A stretch of 64,000 nucleotides of DNA from Acidaminococcus timonensis (GTDB lineage Bacteria > Bacillota > Negativicutes > Acidaminococcales > Acidaminococcaceae): assembly GCF_900106585.1 (NCBI RefSeq), contig NZ_FNWH01000004.1, positions 248,001 through 312,000 of the forward strand. Direction: 5' to 3'. This document shows positions 25,863 through 33,058 of the stretch, piece after piece; position 1 is the stretch's first letter, and every line of letters begins with the position of its first letter. A program made the position numbers and the translations under genes. The notes under the pieces are model-generated. The model was not told the origin of the DNA. It was given only the letters and a program-made list of their open reading frames with translations, and did not search any database.

Positions 25863-27203
25863 ATGGCACAGACCAAAACAAAAGATATGACCCGGGGAAA
25901 CATTCCCCGGCTGCTGCTGGAATTTGCCCTGCCCCTGATGGTCGGCAACGTGTTCCAAATGTTGTACAACACGGTGGATTCCATTGTGGTGGGCAATTTT
26001 GTGGGTACCCAGGCACTGGCCGCCGTCAGTTCCACCACCATGATCACCAACATGAGCGTTTTTTTCTTCAATGGATTTTCCATTGGGGGCACGGTGATCA
26101 TCGGCAAATATTTCGGAGCCAGGGACCACAAGATGCTCCATCGGGCAGTGGAAACCATCATGGCCGCCACCTTTATCCTTTGTGCCCTGTTCACCCTGGG
26201 CTTCCTGGGTGCCACAGATGCCATGCTCCATTTCATGAAGACACCGGCCGATGTGTTCCAGCAGGCCGCCCTGTATCTGCGGATCTATTTTGCCGGTGTG
26301 ACAGGCCTTCTGCTGTACAACATGGGAAGCGGGATCCTGCGGGCTGTGGGCGATACGAAACGTCCCTTGTATTTCCTGATCCTGACCAGTGTCCTGAATA
26401 TCTTCCTGGATCTGCTTTTCGTCATCCAGTTCCAGATGGGCATTGCCGGCGTGGCCTATGCCACCGTCCTGGCCCAGTTCATTTCCGCGGCAGCCACCAT
26501 GGCCGTACTGATCCGTACGGACGACATCTACTGGTTCTCTTTCAGGGACATGTGCCTGGACAGAGGCATCCTGGGCCAGATCTTCCGGATCGGGCTGCCC
26601 ACGGCTCTCCAGAGTGTGATTACCTCCTTCTCCAACATCTTCGTCCAGGCCTACATCAATTTCTTTGGCGCCACCGTCATGGCCGGCTGGGGCTGCTACA
26701 ACAAGATCGACCAGTTCATCATGCTGCCCATGCAGAGCATGGCCATGGCCGCCACCACCTTTGTGGCCCAGAACGTAGGAGCTCAGAAGCAGGATCGGGC
26801 TGACGACGGCACCGTGAAATCCATCCTGCTGACCCTCCTGATCAACGGGACCCTGTGCATCGTCCTGGTGGCCCTGGCAGAGACTTCCATGAGGCTCTTT
26901 ACCGGAGACGAAGCGGTGATCAGCCAGGGGGCTTCCTTCATCCGGGTCAACCTGTTCTTTACCCTGTTCAACTGTGTGAACCAGGTCCTGGCCGGAGCAT
27001 TGCGGGGCCGGGGGGATTCCATCGGTCCCATGGTGATCATGCTGTGTTCTTTCGTCCTGATCCGCCAGACCTATCTGTTCTGTGTCACCCGCTTTTTCGC
27101 CAACACCCCGCTGACCGTCGGGTTCGGGTATCCGGTGGGCTGGATGTGCTGCTGCGTGCTGGAACTGTTGTACTTTTACCTGCACTGGAAACATCGAGGA
27201 TAA
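25863..27203 (+). CDS. MATE-family efflux transporter
   Basis: 446 residues with about twelve membrane segments in two similar halves. N-terminal family features are seen (GNIPRLLLEFALPLMVGNVFQ, DSIVVGNFVG). MATE proteins export cationic drugs or metabolites driven by Na+ or H+. The start ATG has a weak purine-rich site (GGCAGGAACCCT). It is divergent from malY and followed 4 bp later by a double-hairpin repeat that serves as terminator. Its substrate is unknown. Confidence 0.9.
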   Translation: MAQTKTKDMTRGNIPRLLLEFALPLMVGNVFQMLYNTVDSIVVGNFVGTQALAAVSSTTMITNMSVFFFNGFSIGGTVIIGKYFGARDHKMLHRAVETIMAATFILCALFTLGFLGATDAMLHFMKTPADVFQQAALYLRIYFAGVTGLLLYNMGSGILRAVGDTKRPLYFLILTSVLNIFLDLLFVIQFQMGIAGVAYATVLAQFISAAATMAVLIRTDDIYWFSFRDMCLDRGILGQIFRIGLPTALQSVITSFSNIFVQAYINFFGATVMAGWGCYNKIDQFIMLPMQSMAMAATTFVAQNVGAQKQDRADDGTVKSILLTLLINGTLCIVLVALAETSMRLFTGDEAVISQGASFIRVNLFFTLFNCVNQVLAGALRGRGDSIGPMVIMLCSFVLIRQTYLFCVTRFFANTPLTVGFGYPVGWMCCCVLELLYFYLHWKHRG

Positions 27204-27207
27204 AAAA

Positions 27208-27322
27208 GGGGGTGTGAAAAAATGCTTTTTCACACCCCGTCACTAGTCACTAGCCGATGGAAGCCAGCTGACGCTAGCGAAATAAAGGCGCTGTGGATGA
27301 TTTTTTCACAGCGCCTTTTCAT
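27208..27322 (+). repeat. Double-hairpin repeat E, copy 1
   Basis: First hairpin 27208-27238 (GGGGTGTGAAAAA / TTTTTCACACCCC). A conserved linker contains GTCACTAGTCACTAG and GCCAGCTGACGCTAGCGAAA. The second hairpin (27284-27319) has AAAGGCGCTGTG / CACAGCGCCTTT. Near-identical copies lie at 32675-32803 and 47757-47884. It directly follows the MATE stop codon. Confidence 0.85.
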
Positions 27323-27368
27323 ATTGTACCCCCTGCCGCTCAAAGACCCGGCTATTTAACGGCCGTGG

Positions 27369-27498
27369 CTTTCCATACCTGGGAACGGACGCCCCTGATG
27401 GGGCGTCCCTACGCAACGTACTGTACGATTTCGTAGGGTCTACCCGTAAGGGGAGACCGTTCCCAGGTCGCCCAGCGGGCTCTTTCCACGCTGACGTC
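27369..27498 (+). repeat. Direct repeat bracketing malY-MATE, right copy
   Basis: Same order as 24372-24512: module B (27377-27413), GATTTCGTAGGGTCTACCC, GGGGAGACCGTTCCCAGGTC and CACGCTGACGTC. Confidence 0.7.
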
Positions 27499-27512
27499 AA
27501 AGAACAAAAAAT

Positions 27513-27552
27513 AAGGCTGTGAAGAAATAGATCCTCATTTCTTCACAGCCTT
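27513..27552. terminator. Hairpin terminator (family F)
   Basis: AAGGCTGTGAAGAAAT / ATTTCTTCACAGCCTT arms. On the minus strand it follows the hydrolase gene ending at 27591. A longer relative sits at 60364-60415. Confidence 0.75.
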
Positions 27553-27590
27553 CCGTTTTTTGGTGTATTCCCTGACGCCTCGACGACGGA

Positions 27591-28592
27591 CTATTTGGAT
27601 GCCGTGGCTTTTTCCGTGGCCGCTTTGACCAGCGCTTTGAAGAAGGCCATGGACGTATCCACATCACAGTAGGCTTTCGGATCTTTCTTGTTGATCAGTA
27701 CCTGTTTCAGATCGTTTTCCGGATGGAACTGCAGGGCTACCGTAAACAGGTTCTTTGGATATTCCACGCCTTCAATGATGGAGACCCCGTTGTAGGTCTT
27801 TTCGGCCGTCTGGATCAGGCCCGTTCCGGCAATGCTGCCGATGGCCTGGTGATGCCAGGAAGAAACATTCTTCAGTTCATCAGCCCCGACGATCTCCCGC
27901 AGATGGGATTTCACCGGCAGGATGGTCACATCGTGACGGGCATAATCCCGGTTGGGGGTTCCGGGGGGCATCCGGTGGAAATCATCATGATAGGTCTGTC
28001 CCTTGGATTTGTAGTAGTCGGTCAGGTCCTGGATCATTTTGGCTCCGCTGACCACCCCCAGCATCTGTTCGCTGCGGCATACATCCAGGGTGGGGATGTT
28101 GTTGGCCAGGCAATATGCCTGAAGGGTATAGTCGGAAATATCCCGGGTGGCATTGATGCCCTCCCCATGGTTCTTTTCCTTTTCGGCTTCTTTATACAGG
28201 GAGGGGCTGATGTCTTCCCCGCCGGTACCGAATACCCCGTCCACGCCCTGCATCACGGTAGCGATGTTGGTCTTGCTGAAATCTTTGGCTTTGATCTTGT
28301 TGGCGTATTTTTGCTTCAGCATGCCGGATTTTTCCAAGGCACTTTGATCCACAGCCCCGTTGGCATCGTATTTCACATCACTGCTCTTGATTTGGCCCAG
28401 TTCCACAGGAACGCCGCCGGCCAGTTCGATGATTTTTTTAAAAGCGGTGTAATCCTGCTTGTTGCTCTTCCAGGAGATCCCGATGACGGGTTTACCCCCC
28501 ACCATGGCATGGACATCATAGGCCATCCCCAGGGACAGACTCATGGACAGCGCCGCAACGGCCAATACTTTTTCCAGCTTTTTCAACATCAT
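27591..28592 (-). CDS. Secreted class I glutamine amidotransferase-like hydrolase (peptidase C26 type)
   Basis: 333 residues. A signal peptide lies at about 1-30 (KKLEKVLAVAALSMSLSLGM...VHA), so it is exported. The mature part is a gamma-glutamyl hydrolase/PuuD-like fold: nucleophile Cys in LDVCRSEQMLGV, and the His-Glu of the triad in LQFHPEND. An insert of about 70 residues separates the N-terminal strand from the glutaminase core. Family members hydrolyse gamma-glutamyl bonds; an extracytoplasmic one could release glutamate from gamma-glutamyl peptides or polyglutamates, fitting a glutamate fermenter. It is followed by a terminator. The tandem peptide genes lie about 200 bp upstream on the same strand, with a hairpin between. 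Confidence 0.82.
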   Translation of the reverse strand: MMLKKLEKVLAVAALSMSLSLGMAYDVHAMVGGKPVIGISWKSNKQDYTAFKKIIELAGGVPVELGQIKSSDVKYDANGAVDQSALEKSGMLKQKYANKIKAKDFSKTNIATVMQGVDGVFGTGGEDISPSLYKEAEKEKNHGEGINATRDISDYTLQAYCLANNIPTLDVCRSEQMLGVVSGAKMIQDLTDYYKSKGQTYHDDFHRMPPGTPNRDYARHDVTILPVKSHLREIVGADELKNVSSWHHQAIGSIAGTGLIQTAEKTYNGVSIIEGVEYPKNLFTVALQFHPENDLKQVLINKKDPKAYCDVDTSMAFFKALVKAATEKATASK

Positions 28593-28741
28593 TTGCCTGC
28601 ACTTCCTTTCCAGAACAGTTATTGAATAAGAATATTACACACGCCGATTGTACATTCTTGTTAGAAAAAGTTCAATAAAAATTTGAAAATTCTTTAAAAT
28701 AAGTTTTTTCTTGTACAAAATGAAACATCCATGACAAGAAT

Positions 28742-28784
28742 AACGGTGGAGATCCCGAAGGGAGCGTGCGATATCTCCACCGTT
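28742..28784 (-). terminator. Hairpin after tandem small peptide genes
   Basis: AACGGTGGAGAT / ATCTCCACCGTT arms, 13 bases beyond the stop codon of the second small gene on the minus strand. The T-run is weak. Confidence 0.55.
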
Positions 28785-28797
28785 ACTTTTCATCCTT

Positions 28798-28959
28798 TTA
28801 TACCCGGAATTCCCGTTTCACCATGCCGGGGATTTCCGGCTCATAGCCGGTGGCCCTGGATTTTCTGCCACCGCCTTGCAGCAGGCCCACAAACAGAAGA
28901 TCTTTCAGGCTTTCTACCGTTTTCGTCATTTCATAATCACGTTTTGCCGTCATTCCCAT
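28798..28959 (-). CDS. Tandem small peptide gene 2 (53 residues, unknown)
   Basis: ATG at 28957-28959 has GGAGGG 7 bases upstream; the stop is TAA at 28798-28800. The peptide starts MGMTAKRDYEM, has a leucine-rich stretch KDLLFVGLLQGGG (about residues 19-31) and a basic, proline-containing tail (RKSRATGYEP, then PGMVKREFRV). It resembles a leader-core layout with a possible double-glycine site, but no modification or export gene is adjacent. It shares the MGM start, size and strong ribosome site with the gene 49 bp upstream, so the two look like a co-transcribed pair. I do not recognise the family. A bacteriocin or RiPP precursor, a toxin-antitoxin remnant or a regulatory peptide are all open. 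Confidence 0.5.
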   Translation of the reverse strand: MGMTAKRDYEMTKTVESLKDLLFVGLLQGGGRKSRATGYEPEIPGMVKREFRV

Positions 28960-29008
28960 GATCCATCCCTCCTACAGTCTTACCATCATACCAGGTTTCC
29001 GGCTTCCT

Positions 29009-29161
29009 TCATTCGAAGTCGAAATATCCCATGGGATCCCAGTCCTTCAGGCTGGGGACATCGCTTCCGGACAGGCTGGGAGCGAACAGTTTCAGGATTT
29101 TCTCTTCTACACCGGCCGTTTCTTTGCCAGCCATCGTTTCTAATTTACTATTCATTCCCAT
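29009..29161 (-). CDS. Tandem small peptide gene 1 (50 residues, unknown)
   Basis: ATG at 29159-29161 preceded by AAAGGAGGGTTATT; stop TGA at 29009-29011. The peptide starts MGMNSKLETM, then has an amphipathic helix-like stretch (GVEEKILKLFAPSL) and an acidic aromatic tail (SLKDWDPMGYFDFE). No signal peptide or cysteines. The upstream region is AT-rich with a TATAAT at about 29200 on the minus strand. It forms a tandem pair with the 53-residue gene downstream. The tail compositions are complementary: this one acidic, the other basic. Function unknown. Confidence 0.5.
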   Translation of the reverse strand: MGMNSKLETMAGKETAGVEEKILKLFAPSLSGSDVPSLKDWDPMGYFDFE

Positions 29162-29330
29162 AATAACCCTCCTTTTTCGTTCTTATACTTCCGAACTATA
29201 TTTATTATATCTAAAATATTATTCGTGTATAGTGGTTCGCAGTTCATTCACAATTTCTGTTTTCTCCATAAGATAAATTGTTAATAGTTTTACGGTATTT
29301 AAGATTATTTAACGGGTTTAGTAAAAAAAG

Positions 29331-29359
29331 AGGGTGTTGCATGAAACATGCAACACCCT
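29331..29359 (-). terminator. Terminator downstream of the rpoN remnant
   Basis: AGGGTGTTGCATG / CATGCAACACCCT arms, followed on the minus strand by a run of seven T. Confidence 0.8.
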
Positions 29360-29393
29360 GAGCGGTACATCCAATTTTCAATGACCTGAAAGG

Positions 29394-29838
29394 CTACTCC
29401 CATTCCTTCCGTCCGCTTTTGGCAGGGATCCCCATCTTTACCCGATACTTGTTCACTGTGCGCCGGGCCGTATGGATCCCCTGGCGTTCCAGCGCCTCGC
29501 AGATGGCCTGGTCACTGAGGGGATGGCCCCTGGATGGTCTGTCTGATCAGCTGCTGGAGAGTCTTTTTCTGCCGGGAAGCATTGGCCAACGGATCCGGTA
29601 GCGGTTCATTCTCCTTATCCCAAATCCGTTTCCCCCGATATACTTCCTGGTCCGTTTCCTGCTAAGCCGGCCCTTTCACTTCACTGGGGAATTCCATGAG
29701 GGGATTGGCTTCCACGGCCTCCTGGACATACTGGTCCAGTTCCAGTGCACCCAGCTGCAGCAGCTTCATCTGCTGCACCAGATGGAGATTCAGCTGCTGC
29801 CGCAGCTGGGGTTCAAGGGTCAGTTTGGTAATTGGCAT
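29394..29838 (-). pseudogene. rpoN: Collapsed sigma-54 gene (N-terminus joined to RpoN box)
   Basis: An ATG at 29836-29838 with AAAAGGAGGTCC upstream opens a region I-like sequence (QQMKLLQLGALELDQYVQEA, then EANPLMEFP) that is unmistakably the start of sigma-54. It stops at a TAG after 58 codons, resumes in frame (about 50 codons) to LQQLIRQTIQ, then shifts frame. The second frame gives HPLSDQAICEALERQGIHTA followed by RRTVNKYRVKMGIPAKS, i.e. the RpoN box and C-terminus, ending at TAG 29394-29396. About 300 residues of core-binding and DNA-binding sequence are missing. Ribosome site and terminator survive. Confidence 0.85.
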
Positions 29839-29861
29839 GGAAATGGACCTCCTTTTCAGGG

Positions 29862-30079
29862 ACGTTGCTCCAGCGCCCCGGTTCCTGCTCCCGGGAACAG
29901 ACCTCTTCTCCTGGTCAGTCCCTGCAGATCGTTTCTACTTCCTATTATACAATAGGATGGTGTACCCCGGTGGATCAAGTTCCATACAACCCATAGGCAA
30001 CCATTGCCGGACAGCAGGTGGATAGGCCTCCATACAAAAAAAGAGAACCGGGAATGGTCTCCACAGTTCTCTCTCTTCT
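29862..30079. other. Intergenic region between the rpoN remnant and the Nramp-type gene
   Basis: It holds the former rpoN promoter area (TATAAT on the minus strand at about 29945). A hairpin lies just after the transporter stop (AGAGAACCGGGAATGGTCTC region, about 30043-30075). No gene. Confidence 0.5.
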
Positions 30080-31330
30080 TTAAAATTTCTTGTAAATGGC
30101 GTAAATCGTAATTCCCAGGGTAAACAGATAGCATACGGTCATGGCAATCTGCAGCAGACGAGGCTGTTTCAATCCGGCATTCACATCCTTGCGCCAGATC
30201 AGCAGGGTCACGAAAAGGCCCGCAGTGGGAGTCCCGATGGAAGTGGCCAGGTTGGCCAGGAAAATCAGGCCGGTGGGAGAACCGTTATACATAAAGCAGA
30301 CCACACACCCAAAGGCGATGCAGGCCACACACAGCCAGCGGACCAGTCTGCTTTCCAGGCTTACGTCCTTATCCAGACCGGCATTCAGCAGCACCACCCC
30401 TCTCTGGGTATTCCCCAAAAGGCTGGAGAACGCAGCACCCAGCAGTGCCAGTCCCATGACCAGGCTGGCATATTTTCCCAGGAAGGGCCGCAGCATATCG
30501 GCCAGCTGTACCGGTGCTGTAATCCGCAGACCCTGGGGATGGAGGACGATGGCCCCTACAGTGACCACTGCCCCGGAAATCAGGATTACCGTCACCACGT
30601 GGGCAATGGCATCTGCCAGCATGGTCCCGTTGAACATATCCTTCTTGTTCCACTTTTTTTCGGCTCCCAGGTAGGTACCATAGACACCGGCGGTAATGGC
30701 CGCATGGGTACTGATGAAGGCCAGGCTGTGATGGATGCTGCTCTTGGGGAACTGCCAGTGGGTCACACCCTGGAAAAAGGGACCCCATTCCGGTCCACCG
30801 GTCTGCACCAGTGTTGCATAGAAGGCCAGGATCATGGCCAGGATGCAGAGCAAAATCCCCTTTTCGACTTTGGAGTATGTATTCCTGGAAAAATACATGC
30901 CCATCAGGATGGCAATCATGATCAGCGCTCCGACCTTCCAGTTGATGCCAAAGATCAGGTTCATCCCGGCGCCGCTGCCGGAAATATTCCCGAAGGTGAA
31001 GAACAGACAGGCCAGGAACAAACAGATTCCCACGAAAGCAGCTGCCCCTTTGCCATAATAGTGACGGATGGCATGGATAATGGGCATGCCGGTCAGCATG
31101 GAAATCCGATAGCAGGTCAGCATGAAAGTGATCCCCATGAGGAAAATGGGGATGAACAGCCACAGCATGGCATACCCGTAATTGGCCCCCAGCATGGCTG
31201 CCGTGGTAATGGCCCCCGGCCCGATGACCACACCGGTCAGGATGATGCCCGGCCCGATCCGTTTCAGCATCTCCACAAATGACAATTTTTGCACTGTATC
31301 AGGGTCAAACCCCAGACGTTCGATGTACAT
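30080..31330 (-). CDS. Nramp-fold transporter lacking canonical metal motifs (copy 1)
   Basis: A 416-residue membrane protein clearly in the Nramp/MntH family by the N-terminal alignment (KRIGPGIILTGVV...GANYGYAMLW). The TM1 metal-binding motif DPGN is replaced by GPGA (residues 37-40). The TM6 Met-Pro-His motif is absent: the corresponding segment reads THAAITAGVYGTYLGAEKKW. It is therefore unlikely to bind Mn2+ or Fe2+ in the usual way. Its promoter carries two LacI-type operators, identical in layout to those before the DapA-type lyase gene. A paralogue (33059-34321) follows that lyase, so an organic substrate is plausible. Confidence 0.82.
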   Translation of the reverse strand: MYIERLGFDPDTVQKLSFVEMLKRIGPGIILTGVVIGPGAITTAAMLGANYGYAMLWLFIPIFLMGITFMLTCYRISMLTGMPIIHAIRHYYGKGAAAFVGICLFLACLFFTFGNISGSGAGMNLIFGINWKVGALIMIAILMGMYFSRNTYSKVEKGILLCILAMILAFYATLVQTGGPEWGPFFQGVTHWQFPKSSIHHSLAFISTHAAITAGVYGTYLGAEKKWNKKDMFNGTMLADAIAHVVTVILISGAVVTVGAIVLHPQGLRITAPVQLADMLRPFLGKYASLVMGLALLGAAFSSLLGNTQRGVVLLNAGLDKDVSLESRLVRWLCVACIAFGCVVCFMYNGSPTGLIFLANLATSIGTPTAGLFVTLLIWRKDVNAGLKQPRLLQIAMTVCYLFTLGITIYAIYKKF

Positions 31331-31420
31331 AAGCCATTCTCCTTATCTTTGGTGTTCCTTTTCTGATTCCAACTGTTTCCAGAAAGAGGAAAAAACAAGT
31401 GCAATATGCTGCAGCCGTTT

Positions 31421-31508
31421 AGCAATCGTTTGCATTATCTTCGTGTTATTTATAGCATTCATTCCCATCATCCGTCAATATTTTCTGATACTTCTGCAAT
31501 TTCTTGCA
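31421..31508 (-). promoter_or_regulatory. Promoter with two LacI-type operators (Nramp-type gene, copy 1)
   Basis: Minus strand TTGACG (31473-31478), 18-base spacer and TATAAA (31449-31454). Operator O1 at 31421-31434 (AGCAATCGTTTGCA on the plus strand) lies downstream of the -10. Operator O2 at 31495-31508 (TGCAATTTCTTGCA) lies upstream of the -35. The centres are 74 bp apart, close to seven helical turns. The same layout and distance occur at 35483-35570. Confidence 0.75.
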
Positions 31509-31597
31509 TCAGGAATTCTCCTTATATTCCAGTATCCATGCGCTTTCCCAGATTTTATCTTGACAAGTTCCCATAGGTATGATATCAGTATAGTTAA

Positions 31598-31611
31598 TAC
31601 AAACGATTTCA
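31598..31611. promoter_or_regulatory. Probable autoregulatory operator of the LacI-type gene
   Basis: TACAAACGATTTCA differs from the perfect operator TGCAAACGATTGCA at two positions and lies 16 bases before the LacI start codon. Confidence 0.5.
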
Positions 31612-31627
31612 GAAAGGAGATGCCGTG

Positions 31628-32623
31628 ATGCCCACGTTAAAAGATGTGGCCAAGCTGGCCTGTGTGGACGTAAGCACTGTTTCCCGGGCCCTGAACAACA
31701 ATCCCTGTGTCCATGCGGAAACCAAGGCCCGGATCATGGCGGCTGTAGAAAAACTCAGTTACCGGCCCAACCTGCTGGCCAAAGGACTGCGCCAGGGCAA
31801 GCGGCACACCATCGGTGTGGTCGTTCCCCGGCTGCACCTGACCGTCTTCTCCACGGTGGCCCAGGCCATCGAAGAAGCCGCCCGGGAACAGGGATATGCC
31901 ACCCTGCTGTGCAGTACGGAGGACGATCCCCAGATCGAAAAGGAGGGGCTGAGCCGTCTGCGGAACGGATTGGTGGATGGCATCCTGCTGGCAGGGACCG
32001 GCAAGAACAAAAAGCTGGTCCGGGATATCCAGGTTTCCGGGATCCCGGTGACCCAGGTGATCCGGATCCAGGATGATACCCTTTCCAGCGTCACGGTGGA
32101 TTATGTGAAATGCGGCTACGAGGCAGTCACGTACCTGTACGGACGGGGCAGTCGCCATCCCGGTCTGATTACAGGTTCTTTAAAATTATCTCCCTATAAA
32201 TTCCGGTACCAAGGATACAAAAAAGCCCTGGAAGAACTGGGGCTCCAGGAAATCACCTCGGAGGCCAGGGGATTCACCAACTCTCTGGAATATGGCTACC
32301 AGGCCACCCTGCAGATGCTCAAGGAACATCCGGAGCTGGATGCCATCCTGGCCGCCATGGATGCCCAGGGCATCGGTGCCATGCGGGCCCTGAAGGAGCA
32401 GAAAAAACGGGTGCCCCGGGATGTACGGGTCATCAGCCTCACAGGCCACGAGCTGGGCAATATGCTGGAAACCACCATGACCACCCTGGAAATGCCAGCC
32501 CGGATCATCGGCCGGAAAGCTGCCCAGCTGGTCCTGGAGCAAATCGAAGCCAAAGACAAGGCCAGCATCCCCATCCAGCATGTGGTGTATGATTCCGCCC
32601 TGATCGAACGGGAAAGCACCTGA
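31628..32623 (+). CDS. LacI-family transcriptional regulator
   Basis: 331 residues. The N-terminal LacI HTH and hinge helix cover about 1-60 (TLKDVAKLACVDVSTVSRAL...AETKARI...YRPNLLAKGLR). A periplasmic-binding-protein-like effector domain follows (HTIGVVVPRLHLTVFSTVAQ). A GTG one codon upstream is also in frame, but ATG 31628-31630 has AAAGGAG at better spacing. It is divergent from the copy-1 Nramp-type gene. TGCAANCGNTTGCA operators, the standard LacI-family half-site form, lie before itself, that transporter and the DapA-type lyase, so it very probably controls all three plus the second transporter. Confidence 0.9.
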   Translation: MPTLKDVAKLACVDVSTVSRALNNNPCVHAETKARIMAAVEKLSYRPNLLAKGLRQGKRHTIGVVVPRLHLTVFSTVAQAIEEAAREQGYATLLCSTEDDPQIEKEGLSRLRNGLVDGILLAGTGKNKKLVRDIQVSGIPVTQVIRIQDDTLSSVTVDYVKCGYEAVTYLYGRGSRHPGLITGSLKLSPYKFRYQGYKKALEELGLQEITSEARGFTNSLEYGYQATLQMLKEHPELDAILAAMDAQGIGAMRALKEQKKRVPRDVRVISLTGHELGNMLETTMTTLEMPARIIGRKAAQLVLEQIEAKDKASIPIQHVVYDSALIEREST

Positions 32624-32674
32624 TATACAACGTTGTACAATCATTGCAGGACAGAAGTTGCATAAGAACTAAAA

Positions 32675-32803
32675 GGGGGGTGTGAAAAAAATGCTTTTCA
32701 CACCCCGTCACTAGTCACCAGTCTCTAGTCACTAGCCGATGGAAGCCAGCTGACGCTAGCGAAATAAAGGCGCTGTGGATGATTTTTCCACAGCGCCTTT
32801 TAG
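32675..32803 (+). repeat. Double-hairpin repeat E, copy 2
   Basis: First hairpin 32675-32706 (GGGGTGTGAAAA / TTTTCACACCCC). The linker carries CACTAGTC repeats and GCCAGCTGACGCTAGCG. The second hairpin 32766-32801 has AAAGGCGCTGTGG / CCACAGCGCCTTT. It follows the LacI gene by about 50 bp. Confidence 0.85.
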
Positions 32804-33058
32804 TAACTGTTGGGTAGTGAGCAGTGCTTGGAAAAGGATTTTTCCAAGCAGGGCAAGTCGGTAAGCGGGTCGATCAAAGTGATCGACCCTGCGGGTTGGT
32901 ACCGTACGTAGGTTGCGTAGGGATGACCCGTCAGGGGCATCCGTTCCCAGGTCTGGAAGCGGGTCGATCAAAGCGATCGACACCTACGGTGTTGAGAACA
33001 TAGCGAACCCGTACTCCCTCAGCCGGGCAGGGTACCGTAAAGGAACAAAAAGGAACTG
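32804..33058. repeat. Further palindromic intergenic repeats
   Basis: A GTGCTTGGAAAA / TTTTCCAAGCA hairpin (about 32822-32850), a GCGGGTCGATCAAAGTGATCG palindrome, inverted module B (32916-32953) and a second GTCGATCAAAGCGATCGAC palindrome. No gene. Confidence 0.7.
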
